DNA of 64,000 nucleotides, from positions 310,001-374,000 of the forward strand of contig NZ_VFMM01000004.1 in assembly GCF_006715085.1 (NCBI RefSeq), written 5' to 3'. Under the pieces are notes generated by a model. The model was not told the origin of the DNA, searched no databases, and saw only the letters and a list, made by a program, of their open reading frames with translations. Every line of letters begins with the position of its first letter. Position 1 is the stretch's first letter. The DNA comes from Kribbella jejuensis. Its GTDB lineage: Bacteria; Actinomycetota; Actinomycetes; Propionibacteriales; Kribbellaceae. Positions 1 through 8,746 of the stretch are shown one piece after another. Position numbers and translations under genes: made by a program.

Positions 1-1326
1 CGGGTAGTCGTGACCCCAGCCGCTGAACCGCAGCCCGTCCAGCTTGTGCGAGTCGGCGAGCTCAGTGATCTCCGATCCCTGCTTGCCGGTGTACTTCACC
101 TTCAGCCCGAGGTTCTGCCGGAGCATGTTGCCGATCGCCTCGGCGAAGATCTGCCCGGTCGCGGAGGTGGTGTTGTAGTTGATGTTCAGCACCCCGGGGA
201 AGCCCCCGGCCTCCTGGAGCAGCTGCTTGGCCTTGCCCGCGTCGAAGTCACAGGTCTTGCAGGCGTCGGCGCGGTACCCCTGCATGTCCGGCGCGACCAG
301 GCCCTTGGCCGGCTCGGCCAGCCCGACCAGGTCGGCGAACGCCTTGCGGTCGATCGCCTCGGAGATCGCGTACCGCAGCTTCGGGTTCTTGAACCGGGCG
401 TCCCAGGCCGGGATCACCAGGTAGTTCGCGCCGGAACTGACGCTGGTCACCCACTGGTCGGGCGCGTCGGTCTTGAAGCTCTTCACCTTGGTCGACGGGA
501 CGTCGGTGAAGTCCACGTTGCCGGCCAGGAACTCGTTGTACGCCGTGTCCGCGTTCGGGATGAACCGGTACGTGATGTGGTCGGCCTCCGGGATCTGCGG
601 GCCCTTGTAGCCGTCCCACTTTGCCAGCTTGAGGTCATCACCGGCGTTCCAGGCACCGTCCAGCTTGTACGGGCCGTTGCCGATCGGCTTGCGCTTGTAC
701 GCGTCCGGGTTCTTGCGCACCTCTTCGGGCAGCGGCGCGAGGCCCAGGTACTGCAGGGTGAGCCCGAACTGCGAGAACGGGACCTTGAGCTTGACCGAGA
801 ACGTCAGGTTGTCGATCAGCTTCAGGCCGCTCATCGTCTTCACCGCGGTCGGCTTCGGCGTGGCGCCGTCCGGGGTCGGCGGGTTCAGCGCGTCGTACCC
901 CTCGACCTTGGAGAAGAAGCCGTTGTTCTTCCAGCCGTTCGAGCCCTCCGCGGTCATGTTCCAGCTGTCCACGTAGTCCTTCGCGGTCAGCGGCTGCCCG
1001 TTCTGGAAGGTGTTGCCGGCCTTCAGCTTGATCGTCCAGGTCTGGCTGTTCTTGTCCGGCGTGACCGAGTCAGCCATCACGTTCTGCAGCTTGCCGGTGT
1101 CCGGGTCGGTGGTCACCAGCGGCGCGAAGATCGCCATCGAGACGCCGATCCCCGCGGTGCCGTTGTCGTTCAGCGGGTTGATGTAGTCCAGCGGGTCGGC
1201 AGCGATCGCGATGATCTCGCTCTTGCCCCCGGAGCCGCCTCCACTGCTGCTCTTGCCATCCCCACAGGAGGCGAGCACCAGCGCCAAGCCGAGTGCCACC
1301 CCCACAACCCCAGTCAGACGTCGCAC
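1..1326 (-). CDS. ABC transporter solute-binding lipoprotein, family 5 (partial)
   Basis: This is an extracytoplasmic binding lipoprotein of the SBP_bac_5 type, the family that captures peptides, nickel chelates or similar ligands for an ABC importer. The gene runs off the left edge, so 442 codons are seen and the C-terminus is missing. It starts at GTG 1326 with AGGAAG 11 nt upstream. MRRLTG is followed by a hydrophobic stretch and a lipobox ending LASC (Cys 21), then a Ser/Gly linker. The family's early DYINPLNDNG segment and the later YAISEAIDRKAF helix are visible. No permease gene is in view; the adjacent ABC pair is an exporter and probably unrelated. The ligand cannot be named from sequence. 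Confidence 0.9.
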   Translation of the reverse strand, partial: MRRLTGVVGVALGLALVLASCGDGKSSSGGGSGGKSEIIAIAADPLDYINPLNDNGTAGIGVSMAIFAPLVTTDPDTGKLQNVMADSVTPDKNSQTWTIKLKAGNTFQNGQPLTAKDYVDSWNMTAEGSNGWKNNGFFSKVEGYDALNPPTPDGATPKPTAVKTMSGLKLIDNLTFSVKLKVPFSQFGLTLQYLGLAPLPEEVRKNPDAYKRKPIGNGPYKLDGAWNAGDDLKLAKWDGYKGPQIPEADHITYRFIPNADTAYNEFLAGNVDFTDVPSTKVKSFKTDAPDQWVTSVSSGANYLVIPAWDARFKNPKLRYAISEAIDRKAFADLVGLAEPAKGLVAPDMQGYRADACKTCDFDAGKAKQLLQEAGGFPGVLNINYNTTSATGQIFAEAIGNMLRQNLGLKVKYTGKQGSEITELADSHKLDGLRFSGWGHDYP

Positions 1327-1379
1327 AGTCTTACCAACTTCCTCGGCGGGAGGGCCGCTAGGCGGGCGGATCAAGCGTC

Positions 1380-1409
1380 ATGGTTGCTGGTCGAAACTGC
1401 GCATGTCAA
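1380..1409 (-). promoter_or_regulatory. Candidate promoter of the binding-protein gene
   Basis: On the minus strand TTGACA (1404-1409) is followed after 18 nt by AACCAT (1380-1385), which keeps the conserved A and T of an actinobacterial -10 box. It lies about 55 bp upstream of the GTG start. No experimental support. Confidence 0.35.
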
Positions 1410-1523
1410 CGTTGTCAGACACAAAGCGGCGGCGCGTAACGTAGGCGTTACTTTGCCAAGACCTCAGACGACCGGCCGGTCACAGCTGCGCAACCCTCCA
1501 CTTAATCAGATCAGCCCGGCTAA

Positions 1524-1536
1524 GTCATCAGATGAC
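1524..1536. promoter_or_regulatory. 13-bp perfect palindrome
   Basis: GTCATC-A-GATGAC lies between the end of the ABC exporter gene and the binding-protein gene. The rest of the 1327-1569 gap holds the candidate promoter and nothing else I recognise. It could be an operator for the binding-protein gene or a weak hairpin; no regulator gene adjoins it. Confidence 0.3.
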
Positions 1537-1569
1537 AAGCGATATCTAGAACTGCTCACAGTTGCACAT

Positions 1570-3297
1570 TCAGCTATACCCACCCGCTTGCAGACCGTAG
1601 AGCTCCGCATACGTTCCGCCACGATCGAGGAGCTCCTCGTGCGTACCCTGCTCGGTCACGCGACCGTTCTCGAGGACGACGATCAGGTCCGCGGAACGTA
1701 CCGTCGAGAACCGATGCGAGATCAGCACCGTGATCCGGCCGTCGGCTCGGCCTGCTCGCGCCTCGGTGGCGAGACGGTCGAACAAGGCCGCCTCGGTTTG
1801 CGGGTCGAGCGAGGCGCTCGGCTCGTCGAGGATCATCAGGAGCGGTGCCGGCCGGACCAGGGCGCGGGCGATCGCGAGCTTCTGCCACTGACCGCCGGAC
1901 AGCTCGACACCGTCGCTGCCCAGCTGAGTATCGAGGCCTTGGGGCAGCGTGTCGACGAAGGTTGCCTCAGCCTTCGCGATGGCCTGGGTTGTCCGGTCGG
2001 CGGGCTCGGTCAGACCGCCGACGGCTACTGCTTCTCGTACCGTCAGCTGGTACCGGACGAAGTCCTGGAACCCGGCACTCAGCTTCTGCCGGTACTGCGT
2101 GAGGTCCAGCGCGGCGAGGTCCACGCCGTCGACGAGGATCTCGCCGGACTGCGGGCGGTACATGCCGGTGAGCAGCTTGACGAGCGTGGACTTGCCGGCG
2201 CCGTTCTCGCCGACGATCGCGATCGTGCGGCCTGCTTCGAGGTGCAGGTCGATGCCCGCCAGGACCGGGCGGTCGCCGTAGGAGAAGGTGACGTTCCTCA
2301 GTTCGATGCCGTGGGTGAGGCGGTGGGGTACGGGTTCGGTTCCTGGTTCGCGGTGGGCTTGCTCGGACAACCAGAAGTAGTGCTCGGCGGTCGTGCGGAT
2401 TCGCAGTACGGAACCCGCGAGGTCGAGGATCCTGGTCGCCGCGGCGATGACGGCGCCGGCCAGGGCGATCGCCAGTGCGACATCGCCCGCGGTCGCAGCG
2501 GAGTCATGGAGGACGAGCAGGAGCGCGGCTGCGTACGCGACCGGAAACAGGGACCAGCCGATCGAGCCGATGACCGCCGAGGTGAAGAGGGCTGTGTGGG
2601 TGATGCGGTTGGCGTTCTTGGTGGCTCGGCTGTGCTCGGCAACGAGTTCTTGGCTGACCGACGCGACGTGGATTTCCTGCGCCGCCGCGGGCGACACCGA
2701 CAGCGTGAACAGTTGCTCGGCCAGGCGGCGGTGCGGAGCAGCTTCCAGCTCGGCACGACGACGGAGCTGTTCGGCGCAGCGGCTGAGCCAAAGCGCTGGG
2801 ATCGCGATCAGCGGGAGGAGAGCGAGCACAGGTCTGAGGTTGGCGAGCAGGACTGTGCTGACGGCGAGTTGCGCGACGACAAGTGGTGCGATGAACGGGA
2901 GCGTCACGCTGTCGCCGAGTCCGGCGGCGTCGCGGCGCAGCGATTGCAGGCGGTCGAGGAACTCGGGGCGCTCGAAGTGCTCGACCTGTGGGGCGTTGGT
3001 GGCGAGTCGGAGGATCCGGCGTTCGGAGACGAAGCTGGAGCGTTCACGCATCCGGACCGTTGCCCAGCGGTAGCCGATCGGGGCGATCAGCACCACCGTG
3101 AGTGCGACGGCGACTTCGATGCCTCCGGCAATCATCCGGTGCTGGTCGCTCTCGATCACTCCGTCGACGAGCGGCCGCAACCCGAGCGCGAACAGCAACG
3201 GGCTGACGAAGCTCGACATCGTGACCGCGGTATACACCAGGAACAGGCCCGGGCCGATCTCCCACCCGAGCCCGATCAGTAGCCGGGCTGTCTTCAC
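1570..3297 (-). CDS. ABC exporter subunit, fused permease and ATPase (second gene)
   Basis: A 575-residue half-transporter with an N-terminal transmembrane domain (roughly residues 1-320, several hydrophobic helices) and a C-terminal ATPase domain. Walker A GENGAGKST is near residue 364, the signature LSGGQ near 466, Walker B LLMILDEP near 490, and the switch histidine is in LISHRFS. It starts at GTG 3297, overlapping the TGA stop of the preceding ABC gene by 4 bp, so the two are translationally coupled and very probably form a heterodimer. Paired actinobacterial exporters of this type move drugs, lipids or peptides outward. The linked TetR gene suggests induction by a small molecule; the substrate is unknown. 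Confidence 0.9.
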   Translation of the reverse strand: MKTARLLIGLGWEIGPGLFLVYTAVTMSSFVSPLLFALGLRPLVDGVIESDQHRMIAGGIEVAVALTVVLIAPIGYRWATVRMRERSSFVSERRILRLATNAPQVEHFERPEFLDRLQSLRRDAAGLGDSVTLPFIAPLVVAQLAVSTVLLANLRPVLALLPLIAIPALWLSRCAEQLRRRAELEAAPHRRLAEQLFTLSVSPAAAQEIHVASVSQELVAEHSRATKNANRITHTALFTSAVIGSIGWSLFPVAYAAALLLVLHDSAATAGDVALAIALAGAVIAAATRILDLAGSVLRIRTTAEHYFWLSEQAHREPGTEPVPHRLTHGIELRNVTFSYGDRPVLAGIDLHLEAGRTIAIVGENGAGKSTLVKLLTGMYRPQSGEILVDGVDLAALDLTQYRQKLSAGFQDFVRYQLTVREAVAVGGLTEPADRTTQAIAKAEATFVDTLPQGLDTQLGSDGVELSGGQWQKLAIARALVRPAPLLMILDEPSASLDPQTEAALFDRLATEARAGRADGRITVLISHRFSTVRSADLIVVLENGRVTEQGTHEELLDRGGTYAELYGLQAGGYS

Positions 3298-5063
3298 GTC
3301 GGCTCCCCGAAACGTGCTGCCTGCAAGCGGAACATGTGTGCGTAGGTGCCGTCGCGTTCGAGCAGCTCGTCGTGGGAGCCCTGCTCGATCACGCGGCCTT
3401 CGTCCAGTACGACGATCGTGGACGCCTGTCGCACAGTGGAGAACCGATGCGAGATCACGATCGTGGTCAACCCGTCCGTGAGATCGAGGAACCGCCGGTA
3501 GAGCTCGGCCTCGGAACGCGCGTCCAGATGTGCCGCCGGTTCGTCCAGGATCAGTACTGATGCCCCGTGCTCGACGGCGTACATGGCCCGCGCAAGCGCC
3601 ACCCGCTGCCACTCCCCGCCGGACAACTCAACCCCACCGTCGAACTCCGCCGACAGAACGGTGTCCCACCTCTGCGGCAAGCTTTCGATGACGCCGGCCG
3701 CCCCCGCCCGCTCCGCCGCCGCATCAGCCGACCCGGCGGGGCGACCGAAGCGAACGTTCTCAGACGCCGACATCGGCAACCGAACGGGCCCCTGAAATAC
3801 CACTGCCAACCGCCGCTGCCACAGCTCGAGGTCCTTCAACTCAACGCCGTCAACCAGGATCTCCCCGTCAGTAGGCTCGTACAACCCACACAGCAACTTG
3901 ACGAGACTCGTCTTCCCCGCCCCATTGGCCCCCACCACCGCCACCGCCCGCCCCGCCGGCACCACGAGGTCAAGCCCCCGCAAGACCTGTTTCTCGGTCC
4001 CCGGATAGCTAAACCCCACTCCACGGAAGGCAATCTCCCGCCGAGGCATCCCAGCAGCGGAACGACCGCCTCTTCCCGCCTGCTGCCTGTCGGTGATGAG
4101 CGCCTTGAGTGCGTCGTCGTACCGGTGGAGGGTTGCCAACGCGAGCTCCGCCTGCAGACCCGACCACGACGACTGCTGGATGCCTGCTAGGGCGACCATG
4201 AACATCTGGACGTACGTCGCGGTGACACCGGCGGAGAGGTGGTGGGTCAGGGCCGCGTGGATCACCAGGGTGATACCGCCCAGGACGACGACGCCGAGGA
4301 AGACCGTGGCCAGTAGCGGCCGTCGCCCTGGGCGGTGGAGTACGCGGCGCATGGTCGCGGTCCACGTCTCGCCGTGGCGGGTGACGACGTACTCCGGGAG
4401 CCCGAACAAGCGGATCTCCTTCGCGGCAGGTGGCGTCGTACCGAGATCGTTGAAGTACCGCATCCGGCGGGCGGACTCGGTGGTCCCGTAGTGATGTCCG
4501 GCCTCGGCACGGGACGCGACCTTGTCCTCGTACGCCGCCCACACGCCGGCGATCAGCAAACCCGCGCCGAGCCACCAGTGGAACCCAGCCAAACTCACCC
4601 CAGCCGCCACCAGAACGATCCGCCCGGTAGCCAATCCTCCAACGGTCGACACCAACCGCCCCGGCCGGGCCCAGTCCCCCCGCAACGTCTCGCGCCCAAC
4701 CTCGACGAGGTTCGCCGTGCCGGCATCCTCCAACCGCCGCACACCCTCAGGCCCCGCCACGGCCCGCATCAACTCCTGCCGCAGCAGGCCGTCGACCCGC
4801 TCCCCCAGCGCCACAGCGGCCGCACGCTGCAACGCCCCGGCCAACCACTGCAGCAGCAGACATCCAGCAGCCAGCAACGCCCAACCAACCGCGCGCTGAC
4901 TCCCCAATCCCGCAACAACCCGCCCGAGCGCCACTGCCAGCACGACCGGCGCGGCCGCCGACAAGGAAATCGTCGTGACCACCAACACCGACAGCCCGCG
5001 ACCTGCCCGCCAAGCCACCCCCGCGAACCCCCGAAGCCCGGTCACGGGCCCAGTCAACAACAT
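3294..5063 (-). CDS. ABC exporter subunit, fused permease and ATPase (first gene)
   Basis: A 589-residue half-transporter with membrane helices in the first 330 residues and then an ATPase domain. Walker A GANGAGKTS is near residue 378, the signature LSGGE near 480, Walker B VLILDEP near 505, with the H-loop in VISHRFS. The ATG start is 7 bp after the stop of the TetR gene, so tetR and both ABC genes form one operon. Both ATPase domains of the pair keep the Walker B glutamate, so nothing seen here predicts a degenerate ATP site. The substrate cannot be deduced. Confidence 0.9.
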   Translation of the reverse strand: MLLTGPVTGLRGFAGVAWRAGRGLSVLVVTTISLSAAAPVVLAVALGRVVAGLGSQRAVGWALLAAGCLLLQWLAGALQRAAAVALGERVDGLLRQELMRAVAGPEGVRRLEDAGTANLVEVGRETLRGDWARPGRLVSTVGGLATGRIVLVAAGVSLAGFHWWLGAGLLIAGVWAAYEDKVASRAEAGHHYGTTESARRMRYFNDLGTTPPAAKEIRLFGLPEYVVTRHGETWTATMRRVLHRPGRRPLLATVFLGVVVLGGITLVIHAALTHHLSAGVTATYVQMFMVALAGIQQSSWSGLQAELALATLHRYDDALKALITDRQQAGRGGRSAAGMPRREIAFRGVGFSYPGTEKQVLRGLDLVVPAGRAVAVVGANGAGKTSLVKLLCGLYEPTDGEILVDGVELKDLELWQRRLAVVFQGPVRLPMSASENVRFGRPAGSADAAAERAGAAGVIESLPQRWDTVLSAEFDGGVELSGGEWQRVALARAMYAVEHGASVLILDEPAAHLDARSEAELYRRFLDLTDGLTTIVISHRFSTVRQASTIVVLDEGRVIEQGSHDELLERDGTYAHMFRLQAARFGEPT

Positions 5064-5070
5064 CCAGGCA

Positions 5071-5688
5071 CTATCCCGGTGGGAGGAGTTGGGTTACGAG
5101 GGCGTTGGCGGTCCATTGTTCCCAGCGGGTCGGGGGCCAGCCGCGGCGAGCAGTGAGTAGGTGGTAGAGCTCTGGGCTCAGGAGGGCGAGGGTGATGTCG
5201 GTTGCTGTGGCTACGTCCAGGCCATCGCGGAGGGCGGATTTGGTGGCGAGGGCGGTGGTCATTCGTTCCATGACGATGGCGCGTTGGGCGTTGTTGGTTT
5301 CCCAGAGGTCGTGGATTTCCGGGTCGGCGGTTGCGGCGTGGGAGATGACCTGGAGGATCGGGGCGACGCGTTCGTAGACCTCGCGGGCCAGGCGGGCCTG
5401 TTCGTGGAGTTGGGCTACGGGGTCCGGGTTATCGAGCGCGGCTCGGACCTGAGGGCGTTCGAGGTTCGGGATCGGTTCGTCGTCGCCGGCTACCGCGACG
5501 TCCAGCAACTCGCCCAGTAGCGCGCGTTTGGTCTTGAAGGTGAAGTACAGCGTCTGGACGGCCATGCCCGCTTCGTCGGCGATGGCCTGCATCGAGGTTG
5601 CGGAGTAGCCGCGGGTGGTGAACAGCGCTAGCGCTGCCTCTCGCATGCGCTGCCGGTTGGCCTGGGTCTGTTCCGCACGTCGTGCCAT
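5071..5688 (-). CDS. TetR-family transcriptional regulator
   Basis: A 205-residue TetR-like repressor. The N-terminal helix-turn-helix is at about residues 10-55 (AALALFTTRGYSATSMQAIA, then a VQTLYFTFKTK recognition region); the C-terminal ligand domain is not assignable. I chose ATG 5688 (MARRAEQ) over the in-frame ATG at 5700 because TATGCT ends exactly 7 nt before it, as in leaderless genes, and neither ATG has a Shine-Dalgarno site. It heads the operon with the two ABC genes and is divergent from the membrane protein/P450 pair. Two CTAGAG palindromes in the shared 78-bp gap are the likely operators, so it probably represses both directions and itself. Confidence 0.9.
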   Translation of the reverse strand: MARRAEQTQANRQRMREAALALFTTRGYSATSMQAIADEAGMAVQTLYFTFKTKRALLGELLDVAVAGDDEPIPNLERPQVRAALDNPDPVAQLHEQARLAREVYERVAPILQVISHAATADPEIHDLWETNNAQRAIVMERMTTALATKSALRDGLDVATATDITLALLSPELYHLLTARRGWPPTRWEQWTANALVTQLLPPG

Positions 5689-5695
5689 GGACCGC

Positions 5696-5701
5696 AGCAT
5701 A
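5696..5701 (-). promoter_or_regulatory. tetR -10 box, leaderless type
   Basis: TATGCT on the minus strand lies 7 nt before the ATG at 5688. Its -35 position (about 5719-5724) falls inside the first CTAGAG palindrome, which fits autorepression. Confidence 0.5.
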
Positions 5702-5709
5702 CCAATTGA

Positions 5710-5726
5710 CTAGAGCAGTGCTCTAG
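5710..5726. promoter_or_regulatory. TetR operator candidate 1
   Basis: CTAGAGCA-G-TGCTCTAG is a perfect 17-bp palindrome in the divergent promoter of tetR and the membrane protein gene. Perfect dyads of this size beside the regulator gene are typical TetR operators. Confidence 0.7.
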
Positions 5727-5733
5727 TGGTTCG

Positions 5734-5750
5734 CTAGAGGAACACTCTAG
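5734..5750. promoter_or_regulatory. TetR operator candidate 2
   Basis: CTAGAGGA-A-CACTCTAG is a second, imperfect copy of the CTAGAG palindrome, centred 24 bp from the first and closer to the membrane protein start. Two copies suggest one site per divergent promoter or cooperative binding. Confidence 0.65.
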
Positions 5751-5766
5751 TGAAAGTAGATCGACC

Positions 5767-6393
5767 ATGACCACCACCGAATCCGCGCCGACAGGCCTGC
5801 GCCGGCAGCTCCGCAACACCGCTCGGCTGACCGCCTTCACCGGCGGACCGTTGTTCTGGCTCGGCACTCTGCTGCATCCGGCCCGGGACGGCTGGAGTAT
5901 CGCGGCCGTCGGCGAGCGGTACGGGCTGACACACGACATCCAGGCGGCCGGCCTCGGCCTGCAGGTGGCCTGCCTGGCCAGCATGATTGCCCTGAGCAAG
6001 GAACGTCGCGACCTCCGGTCCTGGTACGCCGCGATGGCCGGGACGTTGTTCTGGTTCGCGCTGATCGTCTTCGACGGCTCGCACAATCCGGTCCGCGCGG
6101 AGTACGCGCCGAGCATGGTGCACGAGCCGGCCGACCTGAACACCCCGGCGGCGTTGATCGTCTTCCCGGCGCTGCTGATCTTCCCGCTCGGGTACGTTTG
6201 GCTCGGGCGGGCGCTGAGCAGACGCGGACTCACCCTGCACGGTGTACTCCTCGGCGTCGGAGCGGTCGCATACACCGTCGGCGGTCTCTTCATCTTCACG
6301 TCCGGCCCACGCTTCGGACTGATCCAGATCTTCGAGGTCGCCGGCGCCACGCTCTACACGGTCGGCTACGTGCTCCTGGGCCGCCGGGCATGA
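5767..6393 (+). CDS. Multi-pass membrane protein of unknown function
   Basis: A 208-residue protein I do not recognise. About six hydrophobic segments are visible, at roughly residues 20-35, 58-76, 88-103, 122-142, 155-178 and 186-203, separated by short charged loops, so it is an integral membrane protein. The N-terminus is cytoplasmic-like (Thr, Ser and Arg rich). Its stop overlaps the P450 start by 4 bp (ATGA), so the two are co-translated. It is transcribed from the promoter region holding the two TetR palindromes, which links it to the exporter operon in a common response. Its role could be transport, sensing or helping the P450; nothing in the sequence decides. Confidence 0.85.
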   Translation: MTTTESAPTGLRRQLRNTARLTAFTGGPLFWLGTLLHPARDGWSIAAVGERYGLTHDIQAAGLGLQVACLASMIALSKERRDLRSWYAAMAGTLFWFALIVFDGSHNPVRAEYAPSMVHEPADLNTPAALIVFPALLIFPLGYVWLGRALSRRGLTLHGVLLGVGAVAYTVGGLFIFTSGPRFGLIQIFEVAGATLYTVGYVLLGRRA

Positions 6394-7511
6394 ATGCCGC
6401 CGAACTCCTCCAGGACCTGCTCTCCCCCGCGGGCCGCGCCGACCCGTTCCCGCTGTACGCCGCCGCGCATCGTCTCGGCCCGCTGCTACCGGTTGCCGAC
6501 GGCATCTTCCTGGTCGTCGGCTACGCCGCGGCGAACGAGGTACTCCGCAACCCCGCGTTCGAGATCCCGAGCCAGCCGTCGAGCCAACCGTCGCTGGAGT
6601 TGATGCAACGCTCGATCCTGCGGACGAATCCACCCGACCACGGCCGGATGCGCTCGCTGATCTCACAGGTCTTCACCCCGCGCCGGGTCGCCGAACTGCG
6701 ACCGGCCATCGCGGCCGCGGTCGACGACTTGCTCGGCGACCTCCCGGCTGAGGTGGATTTCATGGACGAGTTCGCGTTCCAGCTGCCGGTGACGGTGATC
6801 TGCGAGCTGCTCGGCGTACCGGCCTCGGACCGGCACCGCTTCCGCCCGCTCGCCGCAGACCTGACGACGGCACTGGAACTCACCGGCGACTCGGACGCTG
6901 CCGCCGACGCGGCGGCCCGCGAGCTGGGGGCGTACTTCGCACACCTGATCGCGGATCCGCCACCCGTCGGCCTGATCGCCGCGCTGGTCGCCGCACGTGA
7001 ACGCTTGTCGGACGAAGAATTGCTCGCCAACCTGATCCTGCTGCTCGTAGCCGGCTTCGAGACCACCACCGACCTGCTCGGCAACGGCCTCCAGCTCCTG
7101 CTCCGGCAACCGGACCTGCCGACGGATGCGGCCTTCGTCGAGGAGGTCCTGCGGTACGACTCCCCGGTGCAGGTCACCACCCGCGTCGCACGGGAGAACG
7201 GGACGATCGCGGGTACGCCGATCCCCGCCGGCAGCGATCTGGTCCTACTGCTCGGCGCCGCGAACCGCGACCCCGAACGCTTCCCGGACCCGGACCGATT
7301 CGATCCGGGGCGCCCGAACAACAAGCCGCTGAGCTTCGGTGCCGGCGCGCACATCTGCCTCGGCAACAGCCTCGCCCGGCTCGAGGCGACCATCGCCTTC
7401 GACCGCCTCCGCCGCTTCACCATCACCGCGAACGGCGAGCCGACGCGGCGCGATCGACTGGTACTGCGCGGCTACCAGACCCTGCCGATCAAGCTGTCCG
7501 CCGCCCGGTGA
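6390..7511 (+). CDS. Cytochrome P450
   Basis: A soluble bacterial P450 of 373 residues, slightly short for the family (about 390-420). The I-helix oxygen-activation motif AGFETTTD is near residue 220, the K-helix ExxR (EEVLRY) near 250, and the haem loop FGAGAHICLG with the Cys thiolate ligand near 320. It needs a ferredoxin and reductase, and none is encoded nearby. The start ATG 6390 overlaps the stop of the upstream membrane protein; choosing it makes the N-terminus MNAAELL and explains the short length. Linkage to a TetR-controlled exporter suggests oxidation of the inducing compound or of an exported metabolite, which is inference. Confidence 0.95.
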   Translation: MNAAELLQDLLSPAGRADPFPLYAAAHRLGPLLPVADGIFLVVGYAAANEVLRNPAFEIPSQPSSQPSLELMQRSILRTNPPDHGRMRSLISQVFTPRRVAELRPAIAAAVDDLLGDLPAEVDFMDEFAFQLPVTVICELLGVPASDRHRFRPLAADLTTALELTGDSDAAADAAARELGAYFAHLIADPPPVGLIAALVAARERLSDEELLANLILLLVAGFETTTDLLGNGLQLLLRQPDLPTDAAFVEEVLRYDSPVQVTTRVARENGTIAGTPIPAGSDLVLLLGAANRDPERFPDPDRFDPGRPNNKPLSFGAGAHICLGNSLARLEATIAFDRLRRFTITANGEPTRRDRLVLRGYQTLPIKLSAAR

Positions 7512-8667
7512 CCAGCGTGACCACCAGCGACGCAGCCGTCAGCGCGATACCGAAGTACAGGACGCTGCTGATGCCGGTGTGGTCGGCGAACAGACCGGCG
7601 AAGAGGGCGCCCAGGGCAATGGAGGTGTTGTAGGCCATCGTGTTGAGGGACATGGCCGCTTCGAAGGTGTCGGGTGCGGCGGCTTGGGTGAGGTTCACCT
7701 GGGACAGCTGGACCACGCCGAACGACATGCCCCACAGGATCAGCGTGAGAACCTGACCGACCGGGGAACTGCCGGCGACGAGCAACAACAGCAGAGCCAC
7801 AGCGACACCGGTGCAACCGAGGATGAAGCCGGAGCGAACGTTCCACCGCACCACGCGTCCGCCGATGAAGTTGCCGACGGCACCGGCCGCACCGTACGCC
7901 ATCAGGATCGCGGTGATGAACGCCGGACTCGACGACGATTCCCCTTCCAGATAAGGCCGTACGAACGTGTAGGCGCCGAAGTGCCCGAGCACGAACAGCA
8001 TCACCATCACCATCACGAGCCGGAGCCGCACATTCCGTCCCGGCAACGCGAACACCTCACGCACCGGCACCGCATTGTCCGACGGCAGCGAAGGAATCGC
8101 CGCAACCACCGCGATCAGCACGAGCAGGCTCAACCCTGACCAGATCAGGAACGTCGTCCGCCAGTCGGTCCGGCTCTCGAGGAAGATCCCGAGCGGGATA
8201 CCGACCACGGCGGCGACCGAGATCCCGGACATGACGGTCGCGGCCGCCCGTCCCGCGTCGCGTGGCGCTACCAGCCGCATCGCCATGCTGACGCCGATCG
8301 CCCAGAACACCCCGCTCGCGAACCCCATGCACAGCCGGGTCGCCAGCATCAGCGGGAAGTTCGGCGCGATCGAGGTCACCAGGTTCCCGACGGTCAGCAC
8401 CGACAACAGGACCGACAGCAGCACGCGGCGGTTGACCCGCCGGCTCCACGCGACGATGAACGGTACGCCGAGACCGGCCGAGACGCCGTACAGCGTCACC
8501 ATCAGGCCGGCCACGCCGACCGGGACGTCCAGGCTGCTGCTCAGCGGGGTGAGCAGGCCGACCGGCATCAGCTCGGTGGTCAGGAAAACGAACAGGCTGG
8601 CGGTGATCGCGGCGACGCCCAGCCAGGAGCGCGCCGTCGACGTGCGCTCGAGAGATTCAGTAGTCAC
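7489..8667 (-). CDS. MFS transporter (drug or sugar efflux type)
   Basis: A 392-residue major facilitator protein with about twelve hydrophobic helices. The early TELMPVGLL segment and the PLGIFLESRTDWRTTF segment in the first half resemble the DHA1 drug-efflux and arabinose-efflux branch. The start is GTG 8667 (MTTESLE). The gene is divergent from a LysR regulator with a 79-bp gap, so the LysR protein probably controls it. Its 3' end overlaps the end of the P450 gene by 23 bp on the opposite strand, so no terminator separates these two convergent genes. Confidence 0.9.
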   Translation of the reverse strand: MTTESLERTSTARSWLGVAAITASLFVFLTTELMPVGLLTPLSSSLDVPVGVAGLMVTLYGVSAGLGVPFIVAWSRRVNRRVLLSVLLSVLTVGNLVTSIAPNFPLMLATRLCMGFASGVFWAIGVSMAMRLVAPRDAGRAAATVMSGISVAAVVGIPLGIFLESRTDWRTTFLIWSGLSLLVLIAVVAAIPSLPSDNAVPVREVFALPGRNVRLRLVMVMVMLFVLGHFGAYTFVRPYLEGESSSSPAFITAILMAYGAAGAVGNFIGGRVVRWNVRSGFILGCTGVAVALLLLLVAGSSPVGQVLTLILWGMSFGVVQLSQVNLTQAAAPDTFEAAMSLNTMAYNTSIALGALFAGLFADHTGISSVLYFGIALTAASLVVTLVTGRRTA

Positions 8668-8725
8668 TCAAGCAGTTTCCGGCCGTGACTATCGATGAGT
8701 CCAACACATGTTCGTCAACGCATCG

Positions 8726-8740
8726 ATCATGATTCAAGAT
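8726..8740. promoter_or_regulatory. LysR-type binding box candidate
   Basis: ATC-N9-GAT, which contains the T-N11-A core of LysR operators, lies just before the lysR start and in the divergent MFS promoter gap. A second ATCGAT occurs at 8691-8696. Confidence 0.4.
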
Positions 8741-8746
8741 AGATCC

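Noticed and set aside
10..3282. A 1090-codon open frame on the plus strand over the binding-protein and ABC genes
   Set aside because: Its protein is Arg/Val/Leu-rich with no motif, while the minus strand shows full ABC and lipoprotein signatures. High GC leaves the complementary frame open.
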